From NCBI GenBank assembly GCA_963556145.1, contig OY744468.1, positions 6,262,001-6,326,000 on the forward strand: a stretch of 64,000 bases of DNA, in the 5' to 3' direction. Each line of letters begins with the position of its first letter. Within the stretch, counting starts at the first letter, position 1. A program made the translations under genes and the position numbers. Positions 1 to 9,955 of this stretch are shown piece after piece. The notes beneath the pieces are model-generated. The model was not told where the DNA came from. It saw only the letters and a list, made by a program, of their open reading frames with translations, and did no database searches. This stretch comes from Hygrocybe punicea. Lineage: Eukaryota; Basidiomycota; Agaricomycetes; Agaricales; Hygrophoraceae.

Positions 1-370
1 CTTTTTGTAGTTGCAAGGTCATGATTCTAATATACATGGTGAAATTCTCAAGAGCATTGTGAATAGTTTAACTGCATTGGCACATAAGTTTATGGATGTG
101 CTACTTTTCAGTAATTGGGATATGATGAAAGAATGGGGAAAGGGCCAGAAGGCACAGGAATGGCTAAGAAAGGGTTGTAAGGGGCAGGAAAGGTTGTGGG
201 AGGGTGTAAGAGGGAGTCAGGGAGGTTAAGAAGAACTTGGTTAGGGTGTGAAAGGTGCAGGAGAGTGTGAGAGGACTTGGGGAGGTTTAGAGGGCTCAGG
301 GGAGGACAGGGAGGACCTGGAGGAGGCCAGAGTGTAGGGAAGAGCAGGAGGTGGGCTCAGGTGAGTTGGG

Positions 371-2156
371 ATGGGTGACTGGAGTGGTGCAGGATGTTTG
401 TCAGCAAATACTATTATGCACACATTACTCTATCCCTCCACTGTTTGCCTTACACATCCACATCACATGATGTGATGATCATGAGGAGAGTATTGTCAAG
501 AGTGAGGAGAACCACTTGAAGAGGGCAACAAGTCACATCACAGTGTGTTCCACATTTGACAATTTGACAGTCTGGATTTCATTGTCCTATGCCACTTTCT
601 CACCAATTTCAACCTCCACTACTTGTACATTATGCTTTCCAACACCTCCTGCACTTCTTCCCTGGAATGTATGCCTTGCTCATACACTTTACAGCTATAC
701 TTTCCCCACCCCTCAAATCAGCTGTCGTTCACAATGGACCTGACCATTCATTATTCATGAGAAGTATTATGAAAGTGCAAGCTGCAAGTTTACCTTTCAC
801 ACCTGTTTTTGCAGCCTCAGTAACTAATGAGCTCCCCACAGATTGTTTGCAACTCCACTACCCTACCCTGCCCTTCCCTTCTCTATGCCTTGTGTCCTCA
901 CACACACCCTTCCCATGCACTCCCATACCCCTTGCACCCTCCCTCACAAGGACTATCATGGGTATGCTGACACCTGAATGACCTGCAGGTCAGTGAGGGG
1001 TTGGGTGCAATGGGTGTACCCTTGCATAGGTATGGGGTGGTGTGTGGGTCACCTGCAGGTTGCCAACACATTGGTGTCTCCCCACTCTTTCTAGCATTTA
1101 TCATGATGTAGAGGCTCTGGACTGTCTGGAATCATATCCTCTTCATGTCCCACATTGTTCCCATCCACTTCCACTCCAATATCATTGATTCCACTCCTTT
1201 CCACCGATTCCACTCTGGATTCCACCTCTGAAATTGTTCCTACCCATGATGTGATGTTCCTAATGACTTAGAATCAGTATATATATACTTGTACATCACA
1301 TATCTTCATTTCCCATCTCTCAGTACATAGGTCTCTTCTCCTATCTACCTCCTCACTTCACCGCTATCAGTTACTTCCTTTGCCTATAGTATACAGCACA
1401 AGATTCTCTCCAGTAGTATAGAAGTTGTGCTTTTACACTACAAAATATAGCTTATTACCACACTTCAGATCTACCATTTAGTACCCTCATTGTATCTCCC
1501 ATATTCCTCTTCATCTTCCCCCTACATTTCCCCTCTGTTCCAGAACCCCCAGATCTTGGTTGGATTAATTACGACAACCTATACAAGACCTAAGACTCCT
1601 CAGATCACTTTCTAGCTAGTCACCCTTACTGTAGATTCCTATCCAGGTCTACACTGACACTTGCCATCACAACGACTTGGTAATTACATAACGGGTTCCA
1701 CAGGTGCAGGTCAGGGTCACCAACTGGCCACCCACTGCCACACCACACCCTTATGATGATGGTAACAGGTCACAACCACCAAGAAGAAAGCAGTGCAAAC
1801 CAAACCAAACAGGCATTGAGGGTGATGACTGCAACTGCCATGACCACAACCAAACCACAACCACAACCACAATGACTGCAATGGTGACCACACCAACAAC
1901 AGTTACAGTACAATGGCAAAAAGGGTTGGAGGTGTGGTGTGCCTGCACTCCAACCCAGGTACATTTTATTTTTCTTCAACATAGATCTCTCACCTCCCCC
2001 CCAGATACCGCTCAAGATTACCTCATGAATACAGAACACATCAAATGTGCTTTCAAGGTGATGGCAATGAGGGTAACAAAGAGGCACCAGAACTGCAGCA
2101 CCAGTGCTTCCCTGCGCCATCCAACCCCCTGAACATCTCACAACCCCTCTGTCCTT
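371..2156. other. Interior of the left transposon, no gene supported
   Basis: Short open frames on both strands lack family features and are rich in low-complexity Thr/His/Pro. Visible structure is a TATATATATA run at 1278-1287, CCTGCAGGT palindromes near 981 and 1051, and a CAC/CAA-rich tract at 1845-1905. The stretch 1240-1700 has an AT-rich start followed by pyrimidine-rich sequence like a fungal promoter or LTR leader, but no matching second copy was found. Confidence 0.4.
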
Positions 2157-2434
2157 AGTGTATTGCATGGGTAACCCCCAGGTATTTTTAGCTGTACCCA
2201 TACCTGCACCCGTTGGTACAATACCTGCAGGTTCACCTGTCATTTTAAGCCCTGGATATGCTTAAAATACAAGAATAAAGTATTTTAAGCATATCTAGCT
2301 CAATACTTGACCATTGTGGATGATCCAGGGCTTCAAAAAGAGCTGGTGGGTCCAAGAATCTGTGCCTGTGCCTGTACCTGAGGCTATACGTGTGGCAAAA
2401 CCTGCAGGTTTACCCATACCCATGCAATACACTA
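2157..2434. mobile_element. Small inverted-repeat element (MITE-like) nested in the transposon
   Basis: AGTGTATTGCATGGGTA at the left is mirrored by TACCCATGCAATACACT at the right, giving a ~278-bp unit with short terminal inverted repeats. No clear target duplication was found. A related terminus (GTGTATTGCACAGGTATGGG in reverse) occurs near 43850-43885, so the family is present more than once. Confidence 0.55.
2255..2295. repeat. Perfect 16-bp hairpin
   Basis: GATATGCTTAAAATAC (2255-2270) and its exact reverse complement (2280-2295) are separated by a 9-base loop. It lies in the middle of the nested 2157-2434 element. It may be part of the transposition substrate; a role as terminator or RNA hairpin is unsupported. 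Confidence 0.6.
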
Positions 2435-2646
2435 CCTGGCCTCTCACACCCTTGCATGGCCTCCCCCTGAGCTCACCTGAGCCTGCCCCTGCCCTTCCCT
2501 GCACTTTGGCCCTCCCTGGCCCCTCTAAACCTCCCCGACTCCCTCTTGCACCCTCCATAACCTTTCCTGCCCCTTCCAACCCTTTCTTAGCCATTCCTGT
2601 GCCTTCTGGCCCTTTCCTCATTCTTTTATCATATCCTAATTACTTA

Positions 2647-2867
2647 CACTGCAAACATCAAGGGATTTGTAAATTTGACATATGCTAAAATAATCTATAA
2701 ACATATTAATAATTTGTAAGATACTCAACAAATTCATAAAATATTGAACCTTTTATTTTTATAAATGGCAATCATTGCTTTATTTGGAATGAATTTTTGG
2801 AGTTTGCCAACTTTCTTAACAATTATTGGATTATGTCAAATTTACAAATCCCTTCATATTTGCAGTG
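2647..2867. mobile_element. 221-bp MITE with TTA target duplication
   Basis: Terminal inverted repeats begin CACTGCAAA and run on into AAGGGATTTGTAAATTTGACAT and its mirror image. TTA flanks both sides (2644-2646 and 2868-2870). The left arm of the host transposon preserves an uninterrupted version of the site (around 109-117), which shows that this is an insertion into the right arm. A 3-bp TTA duplication fits PIF/Harbinger-type movement; that assignment is inference. Confidence 0.75.
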
Positions 2868-3334
2868 TTAAAAGTAGCACATATAAACTTATGCGCCAAT
2901 GTAGTTAAACTACTCACAATGCTTTTGAGAATTTCACCATGTATATTAGAATCATGACCTTGCAACTACAAAAAGAGACTTGTGAATGTAGTAATAGACA
3001 TTATGTACATTGATAAAGAAAAAGTACACGGGGTCCATACACTATCACCTTCGGCTATCACACATTGTGTCACGGTTTTTGAGCAGGTCAGTCTCGGTTT
3101 CCATAGAACTGCAAAACGGACACTACCGACAGTCCTGTCCAGTTGATGATATTACCAGGATTGTGTTGGGAGTAGGTGAGTAAAGTTTTGGTCTGGCCCT
3201 GGCTATGTCACTTATTACTACTGACTTTACTTGGTTTTGGCTGATGACATTGACAATGAAGCTTAATGAAGACCAGGCGGATCCAAATTGGAGCCGAGTA
3301 AGCTCAAGAACCAGTCGATTCTTCGGCCGCAGGC

Positions 3335-3342
3335 TATTTATA
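3335..3342 (+). promoter_or_regulatory. Possible TATA element for the UstYa-like gene
   Basis: TATTTATA lies 42 bp upstream of the proposed ATG at 3384. This is a usual fungal spacing, but the element is judged by position and composition alone. Confidence 0.35.
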
Positions 3343-3383
3343 CTCAGGCTTAATGCTGAAGGACGCCTCGCCCAGTTCACACC

Positions 3384-4348
3384 ATGTCCCGGGACTCTAT
3401 CGACAGTCAACCTCTCCTGCCTACGACGGCGTCTACATTGGGAAAACTTGAATATCAAGAACCGAAACCGACTAGTTCATGGCGACGAACTGCTCTAGTA
3501 GCCACTTCCGTCGCCCTGAATGTCGTTTTCATCCTGGGCTATACAATGTCGTTGCATAGAGAGCCCAGATGTGCCCCGCAGCTGTACTGTTAGTCCCACG
3601 CTCGCATCCCCCGTACTTTATGTTCTGAAGTCTAAAGGATTACGAGCAGCGCCGGCCCAAGATGTTGTGGAGTATGTGCCGAAATCATTCGGTAGTATAT
3701 GGGATAAATCCATATATGCTGCCCCGCCTTCACCTGAAGTCGATGAAGCATGGGAAAATTTGTATAGTTGTGAGTAGTTCATTGCCATATGTCCCTCGCA
3801 TTTCTCGCTAACGGTCACCCAAGTTGGAGTCATGCAGTTACCGAAGAGTCAAGCTGCCCTTCTTCCCAACAGGACGGCACCTATCCCAGGCGACGAACAA
3901 AACTATATTCTCACATTCGATGTATTCCACCAGTTGCACTGTCTTGTATGTTGCTCCGAAATTGTGCTTTCTAACCTCATTGACATCTCATCACACACAG
4001 AACATGATAAGGCAGGCCCTCTCCCCCGAGTATTACGATTCTGCGTATTACATACAGAAGGGTACACCTTCCCCGCTGCACTTACATGTGGAGGGGCATG
4101 ACGATTTCGACCACGCGGCTCACTGTATCGACAGTCTACGAGAAACGCTCACGTGCACTGCGGACTTGACGCCAATCCTCTGGACCTGGGACGATAGACG
4201 CCAGCGATCAACGCCGACTTTAGAAAGCGTGAACCACGTCTGCCGGAACTTTGAAAAGATTACGGATTGGGTCAGAGCGCACACACTTCGCACGTATTTC
4301 AATGCTACGGTGCATCTCGAAGACGATTTGAAGTTTCAGAAAGCTTGA
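3384..4348 (+). CDS. UstYa-like (DUF3328) membrane oxidase, 258 aa, 4 exons
   Basis: Exons 3384-3570, 3650-3769, 3824-3945 and 4001-4348 join in frame to 258 residues. Introns are 79, 54 and 55 bp; the second has a CTAAC branch site. The protein has a short cytosolic tail, one membrane segment (about residues 37-57), then the family signature: SPAQDVVEY, PPSPEVDEAW, IPGDE, HQLHC and HAAHC. The two HxxHC motifs are the proposed active-site/metal ligands of UstYa enzymes, which act in the secretory pathway and cyclise ribosomal peptides (ustiloxin, phomopsin, asperipin type). No break is seen. Unspliced, the frame is lost at 3594, so exon 1 depends on the predicted 79-bp intron, whose 3' site is the least certain of the three. 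The gene lies 0.9 kb upstream of, and in the same direction as, a repeat-type secreted precursor, which suggests a shared pathway. Family call is firm; substrate is inference. Confidence 0.88.
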
Positions 4349-5231
4349 ATAGTGCCTTACATGTAAGAAAACTTCTGCGTAATATGCAATCTCTTCTCCC
4401 GTTTGAGGAAATCCGCTAAATATGTAATCAAGGCAGAGAAATCGGTGGGCGGGCTTTCGTGGCCGATACTTCCATGGCGCATGAGAATTAAAATTCAACC
4501 CACTCATTCATGGGGATTCTCCGATCATTTCAATCAATCATCGATATTAATAATCATCAATTGTCCCAGCGCAAATACTCAAATTTCTCGTTCTCAACTC
4601 TCCCGCATGCCGTTCAAAGTTGCGACTTATGGAAAGTCATCCACTAAAGGTGATCGACTGGGGAGCATGAGGCAATGGCTACTACGTAATCAGATACAGT
4701 GAAGGAATCCAATCTACATTCTGAAAACAGATCGCCAGTCGTAGGGGAAGATACCACCGGATGAACGCGAGACTACAGGTGGAAGACTTGCTCCTCCGCT
4801 CGCGTCGGCGTGTTTAGCGTGGTCTTTGCAGCTTGAACTGGAACCAAGATTCCTGGCTGATATGTGGCTTGGAGCAGGGGATCCAGATATCATGACGGAT
4901 CAACATAAATCACACCCCGTGTAACTCTAAAGTATTCTTCGAGAACAATAGAACATCAGCATTGGGTGAGTATGAATTTGCATTCTTACCAGATATACTC
5001 ATGCTTTCGTAGCTGCAGTTGGCCGGCAACCGCTTTCCCTGTCGAATCCCCGAACTGAAGACGACGGAACTTCCGCGGTATTATCGCGTATCCAGAGAGA
5101 GGCGACGGCGAAGTCGTTTTTGCAACTATGGAAATGCCGTCAGATGTTTGGTCGATACGTATAAGTATTCTATAAAACGGCGAACGCTTTGGAGTTTCCA
5201 ACCTCTGTCCTGACATTTTCCCTCACTCATC
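4349..5231 (+). other. Spacer between UstYa-like gene and precursor gene
   Basis: There is no open frame with protein-like features. It should hold the 3' end of the oxidase gene and the promoter of the precursor. TATAAAAC lies at 5171-5178, about 55 bp before the precursor ATG, followed by a pyrimidine-rich leader (5200-5231). Confidence 0.5.
5171..5178 (+). promoter_or_regulatory. TATA box of the precursor gene
   Basis: TATAAAAC is 54 bp upstream of the ATG at 5232 and is followed by a CT-rich leader ending TCACTCATC before the ATG. Spacing and composition fit a strong, regulated fungal promoter. Confidence 0.5.
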
Positions 5232-6456
5232 ATGCAGTTCAAGTTGGCATCGGCATTTATTGCCCTTAGTATTGTTGTATCCGCTGTCACGGCTGCTCCT
5301 GTGACGGATGCCCCAACCGCTGAGTCTAAGGTATATTACAAACTCTTTGATTTCTCCCTTAATACTGATAGATGCCCCAGGGAACAGACCTTGCCTTTGC
5401 TGATTATAAAGCACGCGAGGACCAGCCTGAGGTATGTTCAAATTCTGGCAACACATTTTCATTATTCCTTGATACTGATGTTCACGAAGCCCCAAGGGGT
5501 AGATATTGCTTATAAGCGAGAGGAAAGGCCGGAAGTATGTCCTGGCAACACATTGGATTCTCTTTTAATACTGATAGTTGCGATGCCCCACTGGCAGGGA
5601 ACCGATATTGTCTTTGACAGTTACAAAGTGCGCGAGGACCAACCTGAAGTATGTTCAAATTCTGGCAATGCGTTTCCATACTGATGCTCGCGAAGCCCCA
5701 AGGGGTAGATATTGCTTATAAGAAGAGAGAGGAAAAGCCGGAGGTGTGTTCTGGGAACACATTGAATTCTCTTTTAATACTGATAGTCGCGATGCCCCAG
5801 GGAACAGACATTGTCTTTGACAGGTATAAGGCGCGCGAGGACCACCCCGTGGTATGTTCAAAGTCTGGCCACTCCCTTGATACTGATGCTCGCGAAGCCC
5901 CAAGGGGTAGATATTGCTTATAAGAAGAGAGAGGAAAAGCCGGAGGTGTGTTCTGGGAACACATTGAATTCTCTTTTAATACTGATAGTCGCGATGCCCC
6001 AGGGAACAGACATTGTCTTTGACAGGTATAAGGCGCGCGAGGACCACCCCGTGGTATGTTCAAAGTCTGGCCACTCCCTTGATACTGATGCTCGCGAAGC
6101 CCCAAGGGGTAGATATGGCAACTTTCGCTTATAAGCGAGAGGAAAAGCCGGAAGTGCGTTCTGGCAACACATGTGGATCCCTTTTTTTAAATACTGATAG
6201 TTGCGATGCCCCAGGGAACGGATATTGTCTTCGACCGTTATAAAGCGCGCGAGGACCAGCCTGAGGTATGTTCAAAGTCTGGCCACTCCCTTTTTTTAAA
6301 ATACTGATAGTTGCGATGCCCCAGGGAACGGATATTGTCTTTGACCGATATAAAGCGCGCGAGGACCAGCCTGAGGTATGTTCAAATTCTGGCAACGCGT
6401 TTTCCTCCTTGACACTGATGTCCGCGAAGCCCCAAGGAGTGGATATTGCTTATTAG
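5232..6456 (+). CDS. Secreted repeat-peptide precursor (candidate RiPP / kexin-processed), 208 aa, 12 exons
   Basis: Exon 1 (5232-5330) encodes a signal peptide and short leader (33 aa; cleavage likely near VTAAPV). Eleven further exons follow: 5381-5431, 5490-5534, 5598-5648, 5696-5743, 5801-5851, 5898-5945, 6003-6053, 6100-6153, 6215-6265, 6325-6375, 6430-6456. All eleven introns (46-63 bp) are phase 0, start GTATGT, GTGTGT, GTGCGT or GTATAT, and carry an ACTGAT branch motif. Each exon encodes one repeat. Type A is G-T-D-I-V-F-D-R-Y-K-A-R-E-D-Q-P-E (17 aa); type B is P-Q-G-V-D-I-A-Y-K-(K)R-E-E-K-P-E (15-18 aa). They alternate A/B except for two adjacent A copies near the end. Type B has a KR or KKR kexin site after Tyr; the last exon stops at GVDIAY. 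With the UstYa-like neighbour this matches the UstA/dikaritin plan. I infer Tyr-ended core peptides; the mature product is unknown. Confidence 0.8.
5696..6099 (+). repeat. Perfect tandem duplication of a 202-bp exon-intron cassette
   Basis: Bases 5696-5897 and 5898-6099 appear identical. Each unit holds one type B exon, an intron of 57 bp, one type A exon and an intron of 46 bp. The duplication adds two repeat peptides without changing frame, because every junction is phase 0. Identity of introns as well as exons indicates a very recent unequal exchange. Confidence 0.85.
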
Positions 6457-7268
6457 ACACGGCAGGAGGCCCTAGCACTTTCTTCTCCGTTGAAGCCGAT
6501 TCTAGTTGGAGGCTGCCTCGCCTTCCGACACTTTTTTGCAATATTCGGCTAATATCCTGGTCTTTGATATCTGTTACTACACAAAACAAAATTGCAAGCA
6601 TATCTTTCTCCTTAGTTTGACCGAATTTACTAAGTATATTTGTTGCGATAATTTGGCATGCTGATTATTAGTAGTTACATCATGATCCCTCCCAGCGGCA
6701 ATATTTACTATTACCACGAGCCATTGCCGCTGGTTCAAGCGGAATTCTCCACGTAAAGGAAAAGAAGGAGATAAGCAAATGCCATTATGTACAACTCGAT
6801 CATGTATCTTTATAGCTTTATATGTAACAGTAATAACGTGAAATGCGGAAGAGAAGGAGGGTTTGACCAACTTCCACAGAGTTGCTCAAACAACATACCC
6901 ATTCTGCTTGACCCTTGTATCAAGTCTTTGTACACGATACAGGTGAATGAAACTCACTTTTTCCAACACCTCATTGGTGCTCGTGATGGTAGTTTCAGTC
7001 ATCTCAATGGAGACGGCTGGCGCGGGCTAGCCGTTGAAGAATTAGAAACCATCTGTCCGAGAAGTAAGTGTGTAACTGAGGGTTGATACATACTGTAAAG
7101 AGTGGTTGCACACTTGGTGGTATATATGCCTTGGACAATCGGGTGGCGTTTATTGTGGCCATTGTTTGCCGAAGATCGAGCCGGGCATTGAGACTTTTCA
7201 CAAACACGAGACGGGTAATCATAAGCTGCAACGAAAGACAGAAGAAAAAAAAGAGCAGAGATAACTCC
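6457..7268. other. Spacer with a doubtful small open frame
   Basis: This is the 3' region of the precursor gene followed by sequence without recognisable genes. A plus-strand frame at 6787-7086 (99 codons, ATG start) has two Cys-containing segments but no signal peptide, family motif or splice pattern, and I do not treat it as a gene. The far end is the convergent 3' flank of the DUF6534 gene. Confidence 0.4.
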
Positions 7269-8554
7269 TCACGATGCAACGAGCGAGTTTGAATACACTG
7301 GGGCAACGTGAGTAAACATGACAATTAACAGTTCAGAGTCAATCTCGTTACGTACGTTTGGCGAGGAATGTGTAGATTGCGAGCCAGACGACTGAAAATT
7401 CCATTAAAATTTTTCAAAAGAAAGTAGGGGAGATATCAGTAACTGACAGTTATAACGCATCACCTGGAACTATTTTAAAAAAAAACCAATCTCAGAATTA
7501 ACTGACTACGTAGAATACATCATTAACTCACGCAGATGACCATCGATACAGCGGCGATGCTTGAAATCGTGGTTAGCGGGTGTATTGTGTGACGAGACGA
7601 TATCAGAAATACCTCGTAATCAAACCGGTTTCTAAACAATGTGCATTGAACCATGGATGAATGAAAAGGAAAGTGACGTACGTAATGTCCAAGCAACCAG
7701 GCGATCCAGCGCCCTCGTCGTTCTAAAAATATAAAAGATGAGAATGGCGCAACAACAAAAAACAGTCAGACGTATGTCCTGCCTTGCATGCATAGCAGTA
7801 TCGCGGTGAGTTTTAAGAAAGTAGCAAAGAGAAACTGCGATGATGATATCCACAGAAGCGCTGGACACGAGGACAGTGGTTATAAGCCAGTTCCAGCGAG
7901 TAGCAAATGCTGTGATGGATTCGGATTTAAATGCTTCAATTCCTGCTATCACGCTGCCTATGAAACGGGAAATGGCTATAACCCAACACAAGACGCCAAT
8001 AATGGATCGATTCATTAATTTCCAGATGCGGAAGGTCATGAAGATCTGAAAACATAGCCAACCAATATCAGTAGCTAGGTTGAGGTCATATAAAAAGGGT
8101 CCAGCGAAGCGAACCTGCACAATAAGGGTAATGAGGGCGCCAAACAAGATAGTGGCATATAAGCTTGGGAGCTTGGTTAGACTCTCCGGATGGCCATAGA
8201 ATGTTATCGTATTCGAGTAGAGTAGATATGATATCAATGAGGTGTGGCCCAGATCTAGGAGCCTAAAGTGACCCCCGATTATCAGACTCAAATTTCGTTT
8301 TATTAATAACAAAAAGAAATATCAGGCATACCAGACAGAGCCGACCTAACATGTGGTGCGAACAGAGTCAAGTCTCGTGTACGATGAGATACATGTTATT
8401 CACTCACCAATGTCTTGATATACCATCGATCTTGAGGAAACTTGTTCAAGTATAAGGCAACTTGAACAGTGACAATCCCGAATAGGAAGGTTGAAACCAG
8501 GATGCCAAGCTCTAATGCCCCAAGAGTGGCATGAACGTTGAAGTCGGTCGACAT
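7269..8554 (-). CDS. DUF6534-family multi-pass membrane protein, 245 aa, 10 exons
   Basis: Exons (minus strand) 8554-8408, 8345-8332, 8262-8115, 8045-7783, 7722-7682, 7631-7613, 7559-7532, 7469-7457, 7391-7356 and 7297-7269 join in one frame of 246 codons including the stop. The start reads M-S-T-D-F-N-V-H-A-T-L-G-A-L-E-L-G, which is typical of the family, and later landmarks are YLNKFPQDRWYIKTL, LLDLGH, ALDRLVAWTL and KLYSNSLVAS. There are about seven hydrophobic segments. DUF6534 proteins are a large agaric family resembling 7-TM receptors; no function is proven. Four exons are 13-28 nt, and the intron 7782-7723 must use a GC donor to keep frame. The protein ends right after the YSNSL motif, earlier than usual relatives, so the last stop could be premature. 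Confidence 0.75.
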
Positions 8555-9955
8555 GTGAAGAAGTCTCAAGAGAATTTGACCAAAGAATTCACAGACCTGG
8601 GGGGGGAGGTCACGGTTCCATCATTTCAAGCCTTAAGAGCCCACCCGTCGGCCGCGGCTCTCTCAGCAAATTCCCAGAAACCGGAAATGAGTACAAATGA
8701 AGAGGTGGCAACTGCGTTGACAGCGCAACTTGATCCCGCACTGCAGCTCGTTACAGAGACGCCATCTCGTTTCGTGAACCAGAATGGCCTGCATCCCGTG
8801 TACCGGTACCGGCGATCAACTTTCAATGCCTTATGGGAGTAAGGATGATATCACCTAAACGAAAGATTTTTCGTGCCTGGGCTTACTAGTTAGTCGTAGA
8901 TTCTGTCTCGTCAAGAACTGGCCGCCAGTGGCTTGCCAGGTATTATAATAACATTCAGAGATACCGATGGCAAAACGCTGTACGGAATCCGAGCGGCCGA
9001 GTCACTGGCAATGAGCTTGAAAGTTGAAACGAGTTACTTGTGGAGCGGAAATAAGAATAGTTATAGACAAACCAGGAACCCATACACTCAGGCTCGTCCT
9101 GGCAGCCCGTTGTCATTGATGGTTTTACCGCAAGAAAGTTGAAACAACCCACAGTAATAATTAGCCGCGCGCTACTATGTGGACGACCTCCGTATAGTCG
9201 TATTCATCACACCGGCAACAATTTAGCGGTTCCGGCTTCCATTCACTGCTAATAATATACGCCTGCACACTGTGTCCCGGATTTTCGATTTTATCAGACC
9301 AGGCAGCCGAGCTCTATGAATGGGTGACTCGTTTCGGAAAGCCCAGGACGGTTGTTTTTGCACATCATAGAGAAAGTACCAAGGAGACGCGATACAACTG
9401 TACAATATTTCGAGTGTGAACGTCTACTGGCGGTGTACGCTCTCGCCGCTGCACTGGGATTGCTGATGCGCTCTGGCATTCATCATCTTCGTGAACAGGT
9501 GCGTCTCCTACTGAATACTTTGCTATCATCCTTGCCATTGACCTGTGCACATTGCAAGACTCTTAGAAACCGCCTTGATTATCGCATCCAACCTGTTAGT
9601 ATCGTTGCTGGAATCGAACCGTAGTGCGTAGGGCCAAATAGAGTCCTACTCTTCTTTCAAAGTTGTTCTAACCGATTTTACCCTTCTGTAGCCTTGTCTC
9701 GTACGCCGATCCAGTCAGTAATGATGTAGTCCCCCCGCCTCATTAATCAAATCCACCGCCTGGATTTACTGTACATGTGGAGGTGAGACACAGGTTTGCA
9801 CGCAAGCACGACCAAAAATTGACGAACATGAAACGCAAAGGCAAAAATAACCATGAAGCCAAGTAATTAATTCTTTCCCGAGAGCAAGGTATAAATGATG
9901 GTGCAGAAAAGACTAGAGCATCGAAAGCAAACCCATTTCCGAAATGAGAGACTAC
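8555..9955. other. Intergenic region, no gene supported
   Basis: This is the upstream region of the DUF6534 gene, then 3' flank of the phosphotransferase gene. Open frames at 8531-8842 and 9352-9624 (plus) overlap promoter sequence or lack codon-like composition and family features. No repeat or RNA gene was recognised. Confidence 0.4.

Larger units (their letters stand above)
1..2982. mobile_element. Terminal-inverted-repeat transposon, left end cut by the window
   Basis: The first ~370 bases and 2462-2982 are inverted copies of each other: TGTAGTTGCAAGGTCATGAT at 6-25 reappears reverse-complemented at 2951-2970, and the G-rich tract after base 120 matches 2460-2640 inverted. The match is interrupted in the right arm by a 221-bp insertion (2647-2867). 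The interior has no open frame that resembles a transposase, so this looks non-autonomous or foldback-like. The extreme left end and any target duplication lie outside the window, so the superfamily cannot be given. Confidence 0.7.

Noticed and set aside
3123..3458. Minus-strand frame of 111 codons at the UstYa start
   Set aside because: Antisense to the first exon of a clearly coding gene.
5651..6243. Single-exon frames through the peptide repeats (for example 5651-5923, 5811-6134)
   Set aside because: They read through introns with conserved donor, branch and acceptor signals; the spliced model is in frame for all twelve exons.
8531..8842. Plus-strand frame of 103 codons
   Set aside because: It overlaps the first exon and promoter of the minus-strand DUF6534 gene and has no domain.
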